A stretch of 64,000 bases of DNA. Origin: JAKFWF01 sp963750535 (lineage in GTDB: Bacteria > Pseudomonadota > Alphaproteobacteria > Rhizobiales > Hyphomicrobiaceae). Numbering within the stretch: position 1 is the stretch's first letter; every line of letters begins with the position of its first letter. The DNA is taken from NCBI GenBank assembly GCA_963750535.1, contig CAVVRF010000020.1, forward strand, positions 1 through 64,000, written 5' to 3'. The notes beneath the pieces were generated by a model. That model had not been told where the DNA came from. It made no database searches and saw only the letters and a list, made by a program, of their open reading frames with translations. Shown here piece by piece: positions 36,703-45,627 of this stretch. The translations under genes and the position numbers were made by a program.

Positions 36703-37473
36703 CCAGCGTCGCCGAAGAGTGGCTGCCGTTGCTGGACGAGCTCGATCGTTGGCTGGCGGCGGGCAGGATCGCAACCCTGTGGTGGCGGGACGACGATGCC
36801 GTCGAGCCGACGGGTGCGCTCGAGCGAATGCTTGCCATCGCCGGCCGCTACCGCGTGCCGCTTGGCCTCGCGGTGATCCCCGGCAAGGCGACAAACGCAC
36901 TCGCGGAGCGGCTGGCGTCCGCCGACATGGTCGATGTGCTCCAGCATGGATATGTGCACGCGAACCATGCCTTGCCCGGCGAGCGGGCCGCCGAGTTCGG
37001 GCGTCAGCGGCCGCTCGAGACGCGACTCGCCGAGTTCGACGCGGGCTGGCGGCGGCTGCGCGAATTTCCTCGCCTGACACCGATTTTCGTACCACCTTGG
37101 AACCGCTACGATGCGGATCTGGCGCAAGGTCTGGCGTCGAGGGAGGTGCGAGCAATTTCGGCGTTCGGGCAGGCGAGGCAATTGCCTTCCGGCATCGTCG
37201 AATGCAATTGTCACGTCGACATCATTAGTTGGCGGACGACCAGGGGGTTTGCCGGGGTGGTCAAGACGGTGAACAGGCTTACCGAACAGCTGCGGGCGCG
37301 CCGGAGCGGCGCTGCTTCGTTGGCAGGAGGCGACCGGCATTTTGTCGCATCACCTCGCCCATGACGAGGGGTGCTGGCAATTCCTCGAAGCCTTGTTCGC
37401 GACGCTTGCGGAGCATCCAGCGGTCGGCTGGCTGCGGCCGATCGAAGCCGTTGCAGCGGTGGAGCAGCCATGA
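36699..37473 (+). CDS. Polysaccharide deacetylase-family protein, one-base frameshift
   Basis: About 257 residues related to NodB-type carbohydrate esterases, which remove acetyl groups from N-acetylhexosamines. The metal-site Asp region is WWRDDDAVEPTG and the His pair is in LQHGYVHANHA. A later FVPPWNRYD matches the catalytic-barrel strand. An extra base near 37320 shifts the last 50 codons. Repair gives SWQEATGILSHHLAHDEGC and ends with a stop overlapping the transporter gene (ATGA). No signal peptide is visible, so it likely acts on cytoplasmic lipid-linked sugar intermediates made by the four transferases. Confidence 0.82.
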
Positions 37474-39371
37474 ACGCGCCGCCGACCGCCAAGGACAACA
37501 TCATCGAGGTCCGGGATCTGCGGGTCTCGTTCGCCACGCCAGGCGGAGCACTGGAGGCGCTGCGCGGCATCAATTTCCGCATCCGCGAGAATGAGACGGT
37601 GGCGCTGGTCGGCGAAAGCGGCTCCGGCAAGAGCGTCACCGCGCAGGTGCTCATGGGTTTGCTGCCGAAGGCGGCGCGCATCGTCGGCGGCGAGGCGCTG
37701 TTCAAGGATCGCAAGCGCGGCACCATCCAGGACCTGGTCAAGATTTCTCCGGCGTCGCAGGAGTTCCGCAGCATCCGCGGCGGACGCATTTCCATCGTGT
37801 TCCAGGAGCCGATGACCTCGCTGTCGCCGCTTCACCGGGTCGGCGGCCAGATCCAGGAGGCACTCGAGCTGCATGCCGACGTCAGCGGCGCGGCTGCCCG
37901 CGCGCGGGTCATCGACATGCTTCGGCTGGTGCGGTTCCCCGATCCAGAGCGCGGCTACAAGAGCTATCCGTTCGAGCTGTCGGGAGGGCTGCGGCAGCGC
38001 GCCATGATCGCGATGGCGCTGGTATGCCAGCCGGCGCTGCTGGTCGCCGACGAGCCGACCACCGCCCTCGACGTCACCGTGCAGGCCCAGGTGCTCGGCC
38101 TGATGAAGGATCTGCAGAGCGAGCTCGACATGTCGATGCTGATCATCACGCACGACATGGGAGTCGTCGCCAACATGGCCGACGAGGTGGTGGTGCTCTA
38201 TCGCGGCGAGGTCATGGAGTCGGGTGATGCCGACGATATTTTCCGCGATCCGCGCCATCCTTACCTGAAGGCGTTGATGGCCGCCGTCCCGCGGATCGAT
38301 GCCGACCCGGCGACCCGCCTGATGCCGCTGTCGACGCCCGACGAGGCCACGCCTGCCGCGCCCCCCAGACCGCGACCGCTGATCCGCCCCGATGCGCCGG
38401 CGCTGCTGACCGTCACCGATCTCGCCAAGAGCTACACAATCCATGCCGAGAGCTTCGGTCTGAAATCGACCAACGCCCGCACCGTCAAGGCGGTGGCAGG
38501 GGTCAGCTTCGCCATACGCAAGGGTGAGTGCCTGGGGCTGGTCGGCGAGAGCGGCTGCGGCAAGACCACCGTGTCCAAGATGATCGTCGGCGCGGTCCCC
38601 TCCGACAGCGGCAGCATCGTCTACCGCACCAACGACGGCGACGTCGACCTGGCTCCGATGAATGATGCGGCGCGCCAGCCCTATCGGCGCCACCTGCAGT
38701 ATATCTTCCAGGATCCACAAGGTTCGCTCAACCCGCGCATGACGGTGCTCGACCTCATCGCCGAGCCGCTGAGGGTGCAGGGCATCGGCGACAAGGCTTC
38801 GCAGCGAGCCCGCGTCATGGAGCTGCTCGACCTGGTCGGAATCGATCCGCGCTTTCTCAACCGCTATCCGCATAGCTTCTCGGGCGGCCAGCGCCAGCGC
38901 CTGGGCATCGCCCGCGCCCTTACCCTGTCGCCGGAGATGCTGATCCTCGACGAGCCGGTTTCGGCACTGGACGTGTCGACCCAGGCGCAGGTGCTCAACC
39001 TTCTGAACGATTTGCGGTCGACGCTCGGCCTCACCTATCTGTTCATCTCGCACAACCTGGCCGTGGTGAACTACGTCGCCGACCGGGTGGCGGTGATGTG
39101 CGCGGGGCGGCTGGTCGAGATCGCGCCGCGCCGCGAGCTGTTCGCCGATCCGCGCCACCCGTACACGCGGGCGCTGCTGGCCTCGGCGCCGTCACCGGAT
39201 CTCGAGCACCCGCTCGATTTCGCCGCCATCAGGGACGGAGCCGCGACCGATCCGGCCAATTGGCCGCCCCCGTTCGACGAGCCGGCCGGCGTGCAGTGCG
39301 CCCTGATCGAGGTCGGACCGGGCCATTTCGTTCGAACCCATGTGGACGTCAAAGTGAAGGAGCTGGCGTGA
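37470..39371 (+). CDS. Peptide-type ABC importer ATPase, two fused domains (DppD-DppF like)
   Basis: 633 residues containing two complete ATPase domains. The first has GESGSGKSVT, LSGGLRQRAMIA and LLVADEPTTALD. The second has GESGCGKTTVS, FSGGQRQRLGIA and LILDEPVSALD. Each ends in the oligopeptide-type C-terminal extension (HPYLKALMAAVP, HPYTRALLASAP). In most Dpp/Opp systems these are separate genes. It energises the permeases encoded just downstream. Its stop and the binding-protein start share one base (TGATG). Linkage to glycosyltransferases suggests the cargo may be a glycopeptide or oligosaccharide and not plain peptide. Confidence 0.93.
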   Translation: MNAPPTAKDNIIEVRDLRVSFATPGGALEALRGINFRIRENETVALVGESGSGKSVTAQVLMGLLPKAARIVGGEALFKDRKRGTIQDLVKISPASQEFRSIRGGRISIVFQEPMTSLSPLHRVGGQIQEALELHADVSGAAARARVIDMLRLVRFPDPERGYKSYPFELSGGLRQRAMIAMALVCQPALLVADEPTTALDVTVQAQVLGLMKDLQSELDMSMLIITHDMGVVANMADEVVVLYRGEVMESGDADDIFRDPRHPYLKALMAAVPRIDADPATRLMPLSTPDEATPAAPPRPRPLIRPDAPALLTVTDLAKSYTIHAESFGLKSTNARTVKAVAGVSFAIRKGECLGLVGESGCGKTTVSKMIVGAVPSDSGSIVYRTNDGDVDLAPMNDAARQPYRRHLQYIFQDPQGSLNPRMTVLDLIAEPLRVQGIGDKASQRARVMELLDLVGIDPRFLNRYPHSFSGGQRQRLGIARALTLSPEMLILDEPVSALDVSTQAQVLNLLNDLRSTLGLTYLFISHNLAVVNYVADRVAVMCAGRLVEIAPRRELFADPRHPYTRALLASAPSPDLEHPLDFAAIRDGAATDPANWPPPFDEPAGVQCALIEVGPGHFVRTHVDVKVKELA

Positions 39372-41299
39372 TGCGAGCGTGGTTCCGGCTACTGGCGGTT
39401 GCCGCGATCGTGGCAACGAGTTTTGCGAGCGCCGCGGCTCGGGCCCAGTCGCCGGCTCTCGTCGATCCGCCGATGTTCGCCGAGGCCGTGAAGGCCGGGA
39501 AGCTGCCGCCGGTCGAGCAGCGGGTCCCGCTGGAGCCCTCGATCGTGACTTTCGACGGGACGACCAGGGTCATCGGCCGGCACGGCGGAATGATAACGCA
39601 GCTGATGGAGCGCTCGAGCGACATCAAGCGAATGTCGGCGTTCGGCTATACCCGCCTGGTCGGATACACGCCGGATTTCCGGCTGCAGGCCGACATCCTG
39701 AAGTCCTACGAGGTAAAGGAGGGCCGCGAATTCACGTTCGTGCTGCGTAAGGGCCATCGCTGGTCGGACGGCCAGCCCTTCACCACCGAGGACTTCCGCT
39801 ACTTCTGGGAGGACATGGTCCTCAACAAGGAGATGAGCCCGGAAGGCGCGCCGATGGAGATGCAGGTCAGGGGGCAGCCGCCCAAGGTCGAGATCATCGA
39901 CAAGGAGACGATCCGCTACACCTGGGACAGGCCCAATCCGTTCTTCCTGCCGGCGCTGGCGGCGGCAACGCCGCTGATGATCTATCGCCCGGCGCATTAC
40001 CTGAAACAATTCCACAAGCGCTATGTGAAGGCCGAGAAGCTCAACGAGCTGGTGGCAAAGCGCAAGCGCCGCGACTGGGTCGACCTGCATTTCAATCGCG
40101 ACCGCACCGCGCGTCTCGACAACCCCGAGATCCCGGTGCTCGATCCGTGGGTCAATACCACGCCGTCGCCGTCGGAGCGCTTCATCTTCGAGCGCAACCC
40201 CTACTTCCACCGGATCGACAGCGAGGGACGGCAGCTCCCGTATGTCGATCGCGTCGCGGTGACGATCGCGGCCTCCAAGCTGATCCCCGCCAAGGTCGGC
40301 GCCGGCGAGGTCGAGTTGCAGTCCCGCGCGCTGCAGTTCAACAATTACACCGTGCTCAAGCGCAGCGAGGCGCGTGAGGACTACAAGGTTCGCCTGTGGC
40401 GCAACGCACGCGGCTCGCAGGTCGCGCTATATCCGAACCTGAATGTGGCCGACCCCGAGTGGCGCGAGCTGATGCGTGACGTCCGCGTCCGCCGCGCACT
40501 GTCGCTTGCCATCGATCGGCGCGAGATCAACATGGTGATCTACTACGGGCTGGCGAAGGAGAGCGCCAACACCGTGATCGCCGCGAGCCCGCTATTCCGG
40601 CCCGAATTGCGGCATGCCTGGGCGAGCTTCGACCTTGCGCAGGCCAACCGGCTGCTCGACGAGGTCGGACTGGTCAAGCGCGACAGTCGCGGCGTCCGCC
40701 TGATGTCGGACGGGCGGCCGCTGGAGATCATCGTCGAGACCGCCGGCGAGGGGCCTGAGCATGCCGACGTGCTCGAGCTGGTGCGCGATACCTGGATCAA
40801 GGCCGGCGTCGCGTTGTTCATCAAGCCGCAGACGCGGGAGGTGATGCGGCGGCGGGTCAAGGCCGGAATGGCCACGATGTCCGTCTTCTATGGCATCGAC
40901 AATGGCGTCGCCAATGCGGCAACGCCGCCGGATGAGGTGGCGCCCACGCAGGAGCAGCAGCTCCAGTGGCCGCAATGGGGGCTGTGGCATGCGTCGAGCG
41001 GCCAGAACGGCAGCAAGCCCGATCTGCCGGAAGCGGTGCGGCTTGGCGAGCTGTATGACGCCTGGACGATATCCGCCACGGACGACGAGCGCTCGCGCAT
41101 CTGGTCGCAGATGCTGCAAATCAATGCGGATCAGGTATACTCGATCGGCATCATCAATACTGTTCCGCAGCCGATCGTGGTCTCGAACCGGCTGAGGAAC
41201 GTGCCCGAAGACGCGCTCTACTCCTGGGAGCCAGGGGCACATTTCGGGGTCTTCCGGCCGGACACGTTCTGGCTCGTCGACGCGAAGCAAGGCTCATGA
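39371..41299 (+). CDS. Family 5 extracellular solute-binding protein
   Basis: 642 residues with a Sec signal peptide (RLLAVAAIVATSFASAAARA, cleavage near residue 25). The body is an SBP_bac_5 fold: TFVLRKGHRWSDGQPFTTEDF and VRRALSLAIDRREIN are the family hallmarks. It is larger than DppA/OppA (about 540), with additions in the first lobe, as seen in binding proteins for bulky or glycan ligands. It delivers the ligand to the two permeases that follow. Confidence 0.92.
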   Translation: MRAWFRLLAVAAIVATSFASAAARAQSPALVDPPMFAEAVKAGKLPPVEQRVPLEPSIVTFDGTTRVIGRHGGMITQLMERSSDIKRMSAFGYTRLVGYTPDFRLQADILKSYEVKEGREFTFVLRKGHRWSDGQPFTTEDFRYFWEDMVLNKEMSPEGAPMEMQVRGQPPKVEIIDKETIRYTWDRPNPFFLPALAAATPLMIYRPAHYLKQFHKRYVKAEKLNELVAKRKRRDWVDLHFNRDRTARLDNPEIPVLDPWVNTTPSPSERFIFERNPYFHRIDSEGRQLPYVDRVAVTIAASKLIPAKVGAGEVELQSRALQFNNYTVLKRSEAREDYKVRLWRNARGSQVALYPNLNVADPEWRELMRDVRVRRALSLAIDRREINMVIYYGLAKESANTVIAASPLFRPELRHAWASFDLAQANRLLDEVGLVKRDSRGVRLMSDGRPLEIIVETAGEGPEHADVLELVRDTWIKAGVALFIKPQTREVMRRRVKAGMATMSVFYGIDNGVANAATPPDEVAPTQEQQLQWPQWGLWHASSGQNGSKPDLPEAVRLGELYDAWTISATDDERSRIWSQMLQINADQVYSIGIINTVPQPIVVSNRLRNVPEDALYSWEPGAHFGVFRPDTFWLVDAKQGS

Positions 41300-41300
41300 A

Positions 41301-42284
41301 ATGCTGACCTATCTCGTCAAGCGGTTGATCACGATGATCATGACCCTGGTCGTGATCTCGGTGCTGGTGTTCATCATCATCAAGCTGCCGCCGGGAGACT
41401 ATCTGAGCACCTACATCGAGGAGCTGAAGGCGCAGGGCGAGGCCGTGGATCAGGGCCGGATCGATTTCCTGCGCAAGCGCTACGGCCTCGATCTGCCGGC
41501 GTGGCAACAATATCTGAACTGGGCGACTGGATTGGTGCGCGGGGACCTCGGCTGGTCGTTCGAATACGATCAACCGGTTTCTCAGGTGGTCGGCGAGACG
41601 CTGTTCATGACCATCATCCTGAAGCTGGCGACGGTGCTGTTCATCTACGCGGTTGCCTTCCCGATCGGCGTCTATTCCGCGACGCATCAGTACAGCTGGG
41701 CCGACCACGGGCTGACGTTTCTCGGCTTTCTCGGCATCGCGATTCCGAACTTCCTGCTCGCGCTGATCATACTCTACGCGGCCAATGTCTGGTTCGGAAC
41801 GTCGATCGGTGGTCTCATGGACCCGAGCTTCATCGACAAGCCATGGTCGTGGGGCAGGGCGCTGTCGGTGCTCGAGCACTTGTGGGCGCCGGTCTTCGTG
41901 ATCGGCATCACCGGTACCGCCGGCATGGTGCGCAGGCTCCGCGCGAACCTGCTCGACGAGCTGCAGAAGCAGTATGTCACCACCGCAAGGGCCAAGGGAT
42001 TGCCGGAGCGGCGGCTGCTGATCCGCTATCCGCTGCGGATGGCGCTCAATCCGTTCATCTCCGACGTCGGCTCGCTGCTGCCGCAACTCGTCTCCGGGGC
42101 GGTGATCGTCTCGGTGGTGATGAGCCTGCCGACCAGCGGACCGCTCCTGCTTTCGGCACTGCAGTCGCAGGACACTTATCTCGCCGGCTCCTTCCTGATG
42201 TTCCTGGCCACACTCACCGTGGTCGGCATGTTCATCTCCGATGTGGCACTGGCCATGCTCGATCCCCGGATCAGGTTGGAGTGA
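41301..42284 (+). CDS. DppB/OppB-like ABC permease
   Basis: 327 residues with six membrane segments and a long periplasmic loop after the first. The family N-terminus YLVKRLITMIMTLVVISVLVF and the ATPase-contact EAA loop ITTARAKGLPERR-like segment (VTTARAKGLPERRLL) are present. It starts one base after the binding-protein stop. It forms a heterodimer with the next permease. Confidence 0.92.
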   Translation: MLTYLVKRLITMIMTLVVISVLVFIIIKLPPGDYLSTYIEELKAQGEAVDQGRIDFLRKRYGLDLPAWQQYLNWATGLVRGDLGWSFEYDQPVSQVVGETLFMTIILKLATVLFIYAVAFPIGVYSATHQYSWADHGLTFLGFLGIAIPNFLLALIILYAANVWFGTSIGGLMDPSFIDKPWSWGRALSVLEHLWAPVFVIGITGTAGMVRRLRANLLDELQKQYVTTARAKGLPERRLLIRYPLRMALNPFISDVGSLLPQLVSGAVIVSVVMSLPTSGPLLLSALQSQDTYLAGSFLMFLATLTVVGMFISDVALAMLDPRIRLE

Positions 42285-42288
42285 CCGC

Positions 42289-43480
42289 ATGCAAGAGACC
42301 GTGCCACCGCCTGGTTCCGCGTCGCCAACCGATCGCCTGCCGCACTACGTTTCGAGCGCGCCGTTCGAGCCGGGCCGGCCGCCACCGATGAGCGCTGCGC
42401 TGGAGCGCTATTACACTGCTTCCGGCCTGCGCATGATGTGGTGGCGGTTCCGCCGGCACAGAATCGCGGTGCTTTCGGGCGTGGTCCTGCTCGCCGCCTA
42501 CATTGCCATCCTGTTCGTGGAGGTCATCGCGCCCTACGGCGTCGACCGGCGCAATATCGACTTCATCCACGCGCCGCCGCAGGCGATCCACTTCCTGCAC
42601 GAGGGCGCGCTTGTCGGTCCCTTCGTCTATCCGCTCGATATACCGGCTCGACATGGAGACGCTGAAGCGCGAGTACACGCCCGACACCAGCAAGCCGCAG
42701 CGGGTGCGCTTTTTCTGCAGCGGCGACGAGTACAATTTCTGGGGGCTTTTTCCGGCCCGCTTCCACCTGATCTGTCCCCCTGTCGACGGCACGATGTTCC
42801 TGGTCGGCACCGATCGGCTCGGTCGAGATCTCGCCTCGCGGCTCATCTACGGGTCGCGGATCTCGCTGACCATCGGACTGATGGGCATTGCGGTCTCGTT
42901 CGTCCTCGGAATAACCATCGGCGGCATTGCCGGCTTCTTCGGCGGCATGGTCGACAATGTGATCCAGCGCATCATCGAGATCCTGCGATCGCTGCCCGAG
43001 CTGCCGTTGTGGCTGGCGCTTTCGGCCGCCTTGCCGGCGAACTGGAGCCCGATCCTGGTCTATTTCGGCATCACGATCATCCTGGGCCTGCTCGAGTGGC
43101 CGGGGCTGGCCCGGGCGGTGCGCTCGAAGCTGCTGTCGCTGCGGCAGGAGGATTATGCGGTCGCTTCCCGGTTGATGGGGGCAAAGCCGCCCCATATCAT
43201 CGGACGCCACCTGCTGCCCAATTTCATGAGCCACCTGATCGCGTCCGCGACGCTGGCGATCCCCGCCATGATCCTCGGCGAGACTGCGTTGAGCTTCCTT
43301 GGCCTTGGCTTGCGCGCGCCGGTGACGAGCTGGGGTGTGCTGCTGGCGGAGGCGCAGAACATCGAATCGATCGCGCTCTATCCCTGGCTGCTGTTTCCGA
43401 TGGTGCCGGTGATCATCACCACCCTCGCCTACAACTTCCTGGGCGACGGGCTGCGCGATGCCGCCGATCCCTACAACTGA
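42289..43480 (+). CDS. DppC/OppC-like ABC permease, one-base frameshift
   Basis: About 396 residues. It is longer than DppC because of a 60-residue N-terminal arm and a periplasmic insert of about 80 residues after the first helix. The shared core has GTDRLGRDLASRLIYGSRISL, the EAA loop (EDYAVASRLMGAKPPHII) and LGETALSFLGLGLR. An extra base around 42640 in the insert breaks the frame, and removal joins PLDYRLDMETLK. This is the last gene of the operon. It converges with the MoxR cluster. Confidence 0.87.
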
Positions 43481-43506
43481 AGCGGCGGGCTGGCGCGGAA
43501 CGACGA

Positions 43507-45627
43507 TCAGCGACCTTCGCGCCACCAGGCCAGCGTGATCAGGAACAGCAATGCCGCGAGCGCGAGCAGACCGGTGAACATCGGTGTCAGCTTCACGCCG
43601 CGGGTCACATAGGCCTCGCGATCCTTCAGGCCGAGCCAGCCCGAGCCTGCCAGCACGCGGGCGGATGACATCATCGTCACCCGTGGCACGTCGACCGACG
43701 TCGGGTCGCTGCTGGCAAATATGCCGGAGCCCTTGGTCCAGAAGATGCCGCCGCCGGTGCTCTCGACGAGCCCCTTCAGCTTCTCGTCGGTCGCGGTGAC
43801 CTCGCTCATCTCGCGCGCATCCTCGGCGCCGACATGGGCGACGGCGGTGAGCGCTCCGGATGGGCCGGGGGTTTGCATCTTGTAGAGCCCGGGCTCCTTG
43901 ACCTCGACCTCGGAGCGCCACCGGCCGGGCCCGGACTTTTCGAGCTCGACTGTCGACGAGTCGCCGCCCGGCTGCATCAGGCTGACCGGAGGCACGGCTT
44001 CCTCCATCGAGCGCCGCTCGATGGTGAGCTTCAGACCCTTGGCGGACGCGATCAGCCGCTCCTCCTCGAGGTCCGGCTCCTTCATCAGCCAGTGCGACAG
44101 CCGCCGCAGCAGGTCGGTATGCGGCCCGCCGCCATCGTAGCCCCGCGCCCACAGCCAGGCGTGGTCGGAGGTCAGCAGCGCGATCCGGCCCTTGCCCTTG
44201 CGGTCGAGTATCAGCAGGGGCCTGTCCTCGGCGCCGCTCATGACGACACGGCCGCGATCGGGTCGCACGTCCACCTGGCGGAACCAGCGTCCCCAGCTCG
44301 GCACCGCGCCGTCGCCGCCCGGCAGGCTCCGCGTCACCGGATGCTTGGCGCCGGTCTCGGTGATCTTGGCCTTGAACGGCTGTTCCAGGACACGGCCGGT
44401 CGGCAGCGCCGGCAGCACCGGCGACAGCGGCGTGCGCACCAGGCTCGACGCGCCGGCATAGTCGTCGCCGGCTGCGATCAGCAGCGCGCCGCCATGCTCG
44501 TTCACGTACCGCGCGATGTTGTCGTAGTAGAGCAGCTGCAGGATGCCACGGTGCTGATAGCGGTCGAAGATGATGAGGTCGAACTCGTTGATCTTCTGCG
44601 AGAACAGCTCGCGGGTCGGGAACGCGATCAGCGACAGCTGGTTGATCGGCGTGCCGTCCTGCTTCTCCGGCGGGCGAAGGATCGTGAAGTGAACGAGATC
44701 GACGGCGGCATCCGACTTCAGCAGGTTGCGCCAGGTTCGCTCGCCGGCGTGCGGCTCGCCGGAGACCAGCAGCACCCGCAAGTTCTCGCGCACGCCCTCG
44801 GCGGCCACCACCACGCGGTTGTTGGCAAGGGTGAGCTCGCCCGGCACGCTCGCCAGCTCGATCTCGAGAATGTTCTGGCCGGAATGCGGGAACGGCATCG
44901 GAATGCGCACCGTGCGGCCGATCTCGCTGCGGACCGTTTCGTCCGGACGCCCTTCGCGGCGGACCTTGAGGGAAACCGCGTTGCTCGATTGGCCCGAGCG
45001 GCCCATCTCGCGCACGGCGACCTCGATATCTCGGGTCTGGCCGACGATGCCATACTTCGGCGCCGTGATGATCTCGAGGCGGCGGTCGAACTCGCCGGGA
45101 CGACCGGTCAGCAATGCGTGAACCGGTGCGTCGAACCCGAGTGCGGCGGCCGATTTCGGCACGTCGTGCACCTGCCCGTCGGTCACCATGATCACGCCGG
45201 CCAGCCGGTCCGGAGGCACGCTCGCCAGTGCCTTGTTGAGGTCGGTGAACAGCGTCGTGCCGGACGTCGTCTCGCCGTCGGGCTTGGATGACGAGACGAT
45301 CTTGACCTGCAGGCCCGGCACCTTGCCGAGCTTTGCCTCGATGTCGGCGCGGATCGCCGCCGCCTGCGCCGGTCGCCCGGCCAGAAGCTGGCTGGTGCTT
45401 TCGTCGATCACGACGATCGCGATGTTGCCGAGATTCTCTCGCTCCTCTTCCCGCAGGGTCGGATTGGCGAGCGCCAGCAGGAAGGTTGCAAGTGCCGCGG
45501 TGCGGAACGCCGCGCCGCGCGTCCGGCGGAAAAACAGCAGCGCCACCAGGACGAGCGTGACCGCGATCGCGGCGTAGAGCACGACCGGCGGCAGCATCGG
45601 AGCGAAATCTATCGACCAGCTCGTCAT
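43507..45627 (-). CDS. Membrane-anchored vWA/glutamine-amidotransferase-like protein of the MoxR cluster
   Basis: 706 residues: two N-terminal hydrophobic segments, a vWA-like region (IAIVVIDESTSQLL, with VIMVTDGQVHD), a beta-rich part, a class I amidotransferase-like fold lacking an obvious catalytic Cys (LLVSGEPHAGERTWRNLL, IIFDRYQ), and a final membrane segment. It is the fourth gene of a MoxR-DUF58-DUF4159 set. Its start overlaps the DUF4159 stop (ATGA). The set is thought to act as an envelope chaperone/complex-assembly machine. The exact role is unknown. Confidence 0.82.
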   Translation of the reverse strand: MTSWSIDFAPMLPPVVLYAAIAVTLVLVALLFFRRTRGAAFRTAALATFLLALANPTLREEERENLGNIAIVVIDESTSQLLAGRPAQAAAIRADIEAKLGKVPGLQVKIVSSSKPDGETTSGTTLFTDLNKALASVPPDRLAGVIMVTDGQVHDVPKSAAALGFDAPVHALLTGRPGEFDRRLEIITAPKYGIVGQTRDIEVAVREMGRSGQSSNAVSLKVRREGRPDETVRSEIGRTVRIPMPFPHSGQNILEIELASVPGELTLANNRVVVAAEGVRENLRVLLVSGEPHAGERTWRNLLKSDAAVDLVHFTILRPPEKQDGTPINQLSLIAFPTRELFSQKINEFDLIIFDRYQHRGILQLLYYDNIARYVNEHGGALLIAAGDDYAGASSLVRTPLSPVLPALPTGRVLEQPFKAKITETGAKHPVTRSLPGGDGAVPSWGRWFRQVDVRPDRGRVVMSGAEDRPLLILDRKGKGRIALLTSDHAWLWARGYDGGGPHTDLLRRLSHWLMKEPDLEEERLIASAKGLKLTIERRSMEEAVPPVSLMQPGGDSSTVELEKSGPGRWRSEVEVKEPGLYKMQTPGPSGALTAVAHVGAEDAREMSEVTATDEKLKGLVESTGGGIFWTKGSGIFASSDPTSVDVPRVTMMSSARVLAGSGWLGLKDREAYVTRGVKLTPMFTGLLALAALLFLITLAWWREGR

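Noticed and set aside
37350..39158. 602-codon minus-strand frame opposite the double ATPase gene
   Set aside because: Antisense to two complete ABC ATPase domains; no motif of its own.
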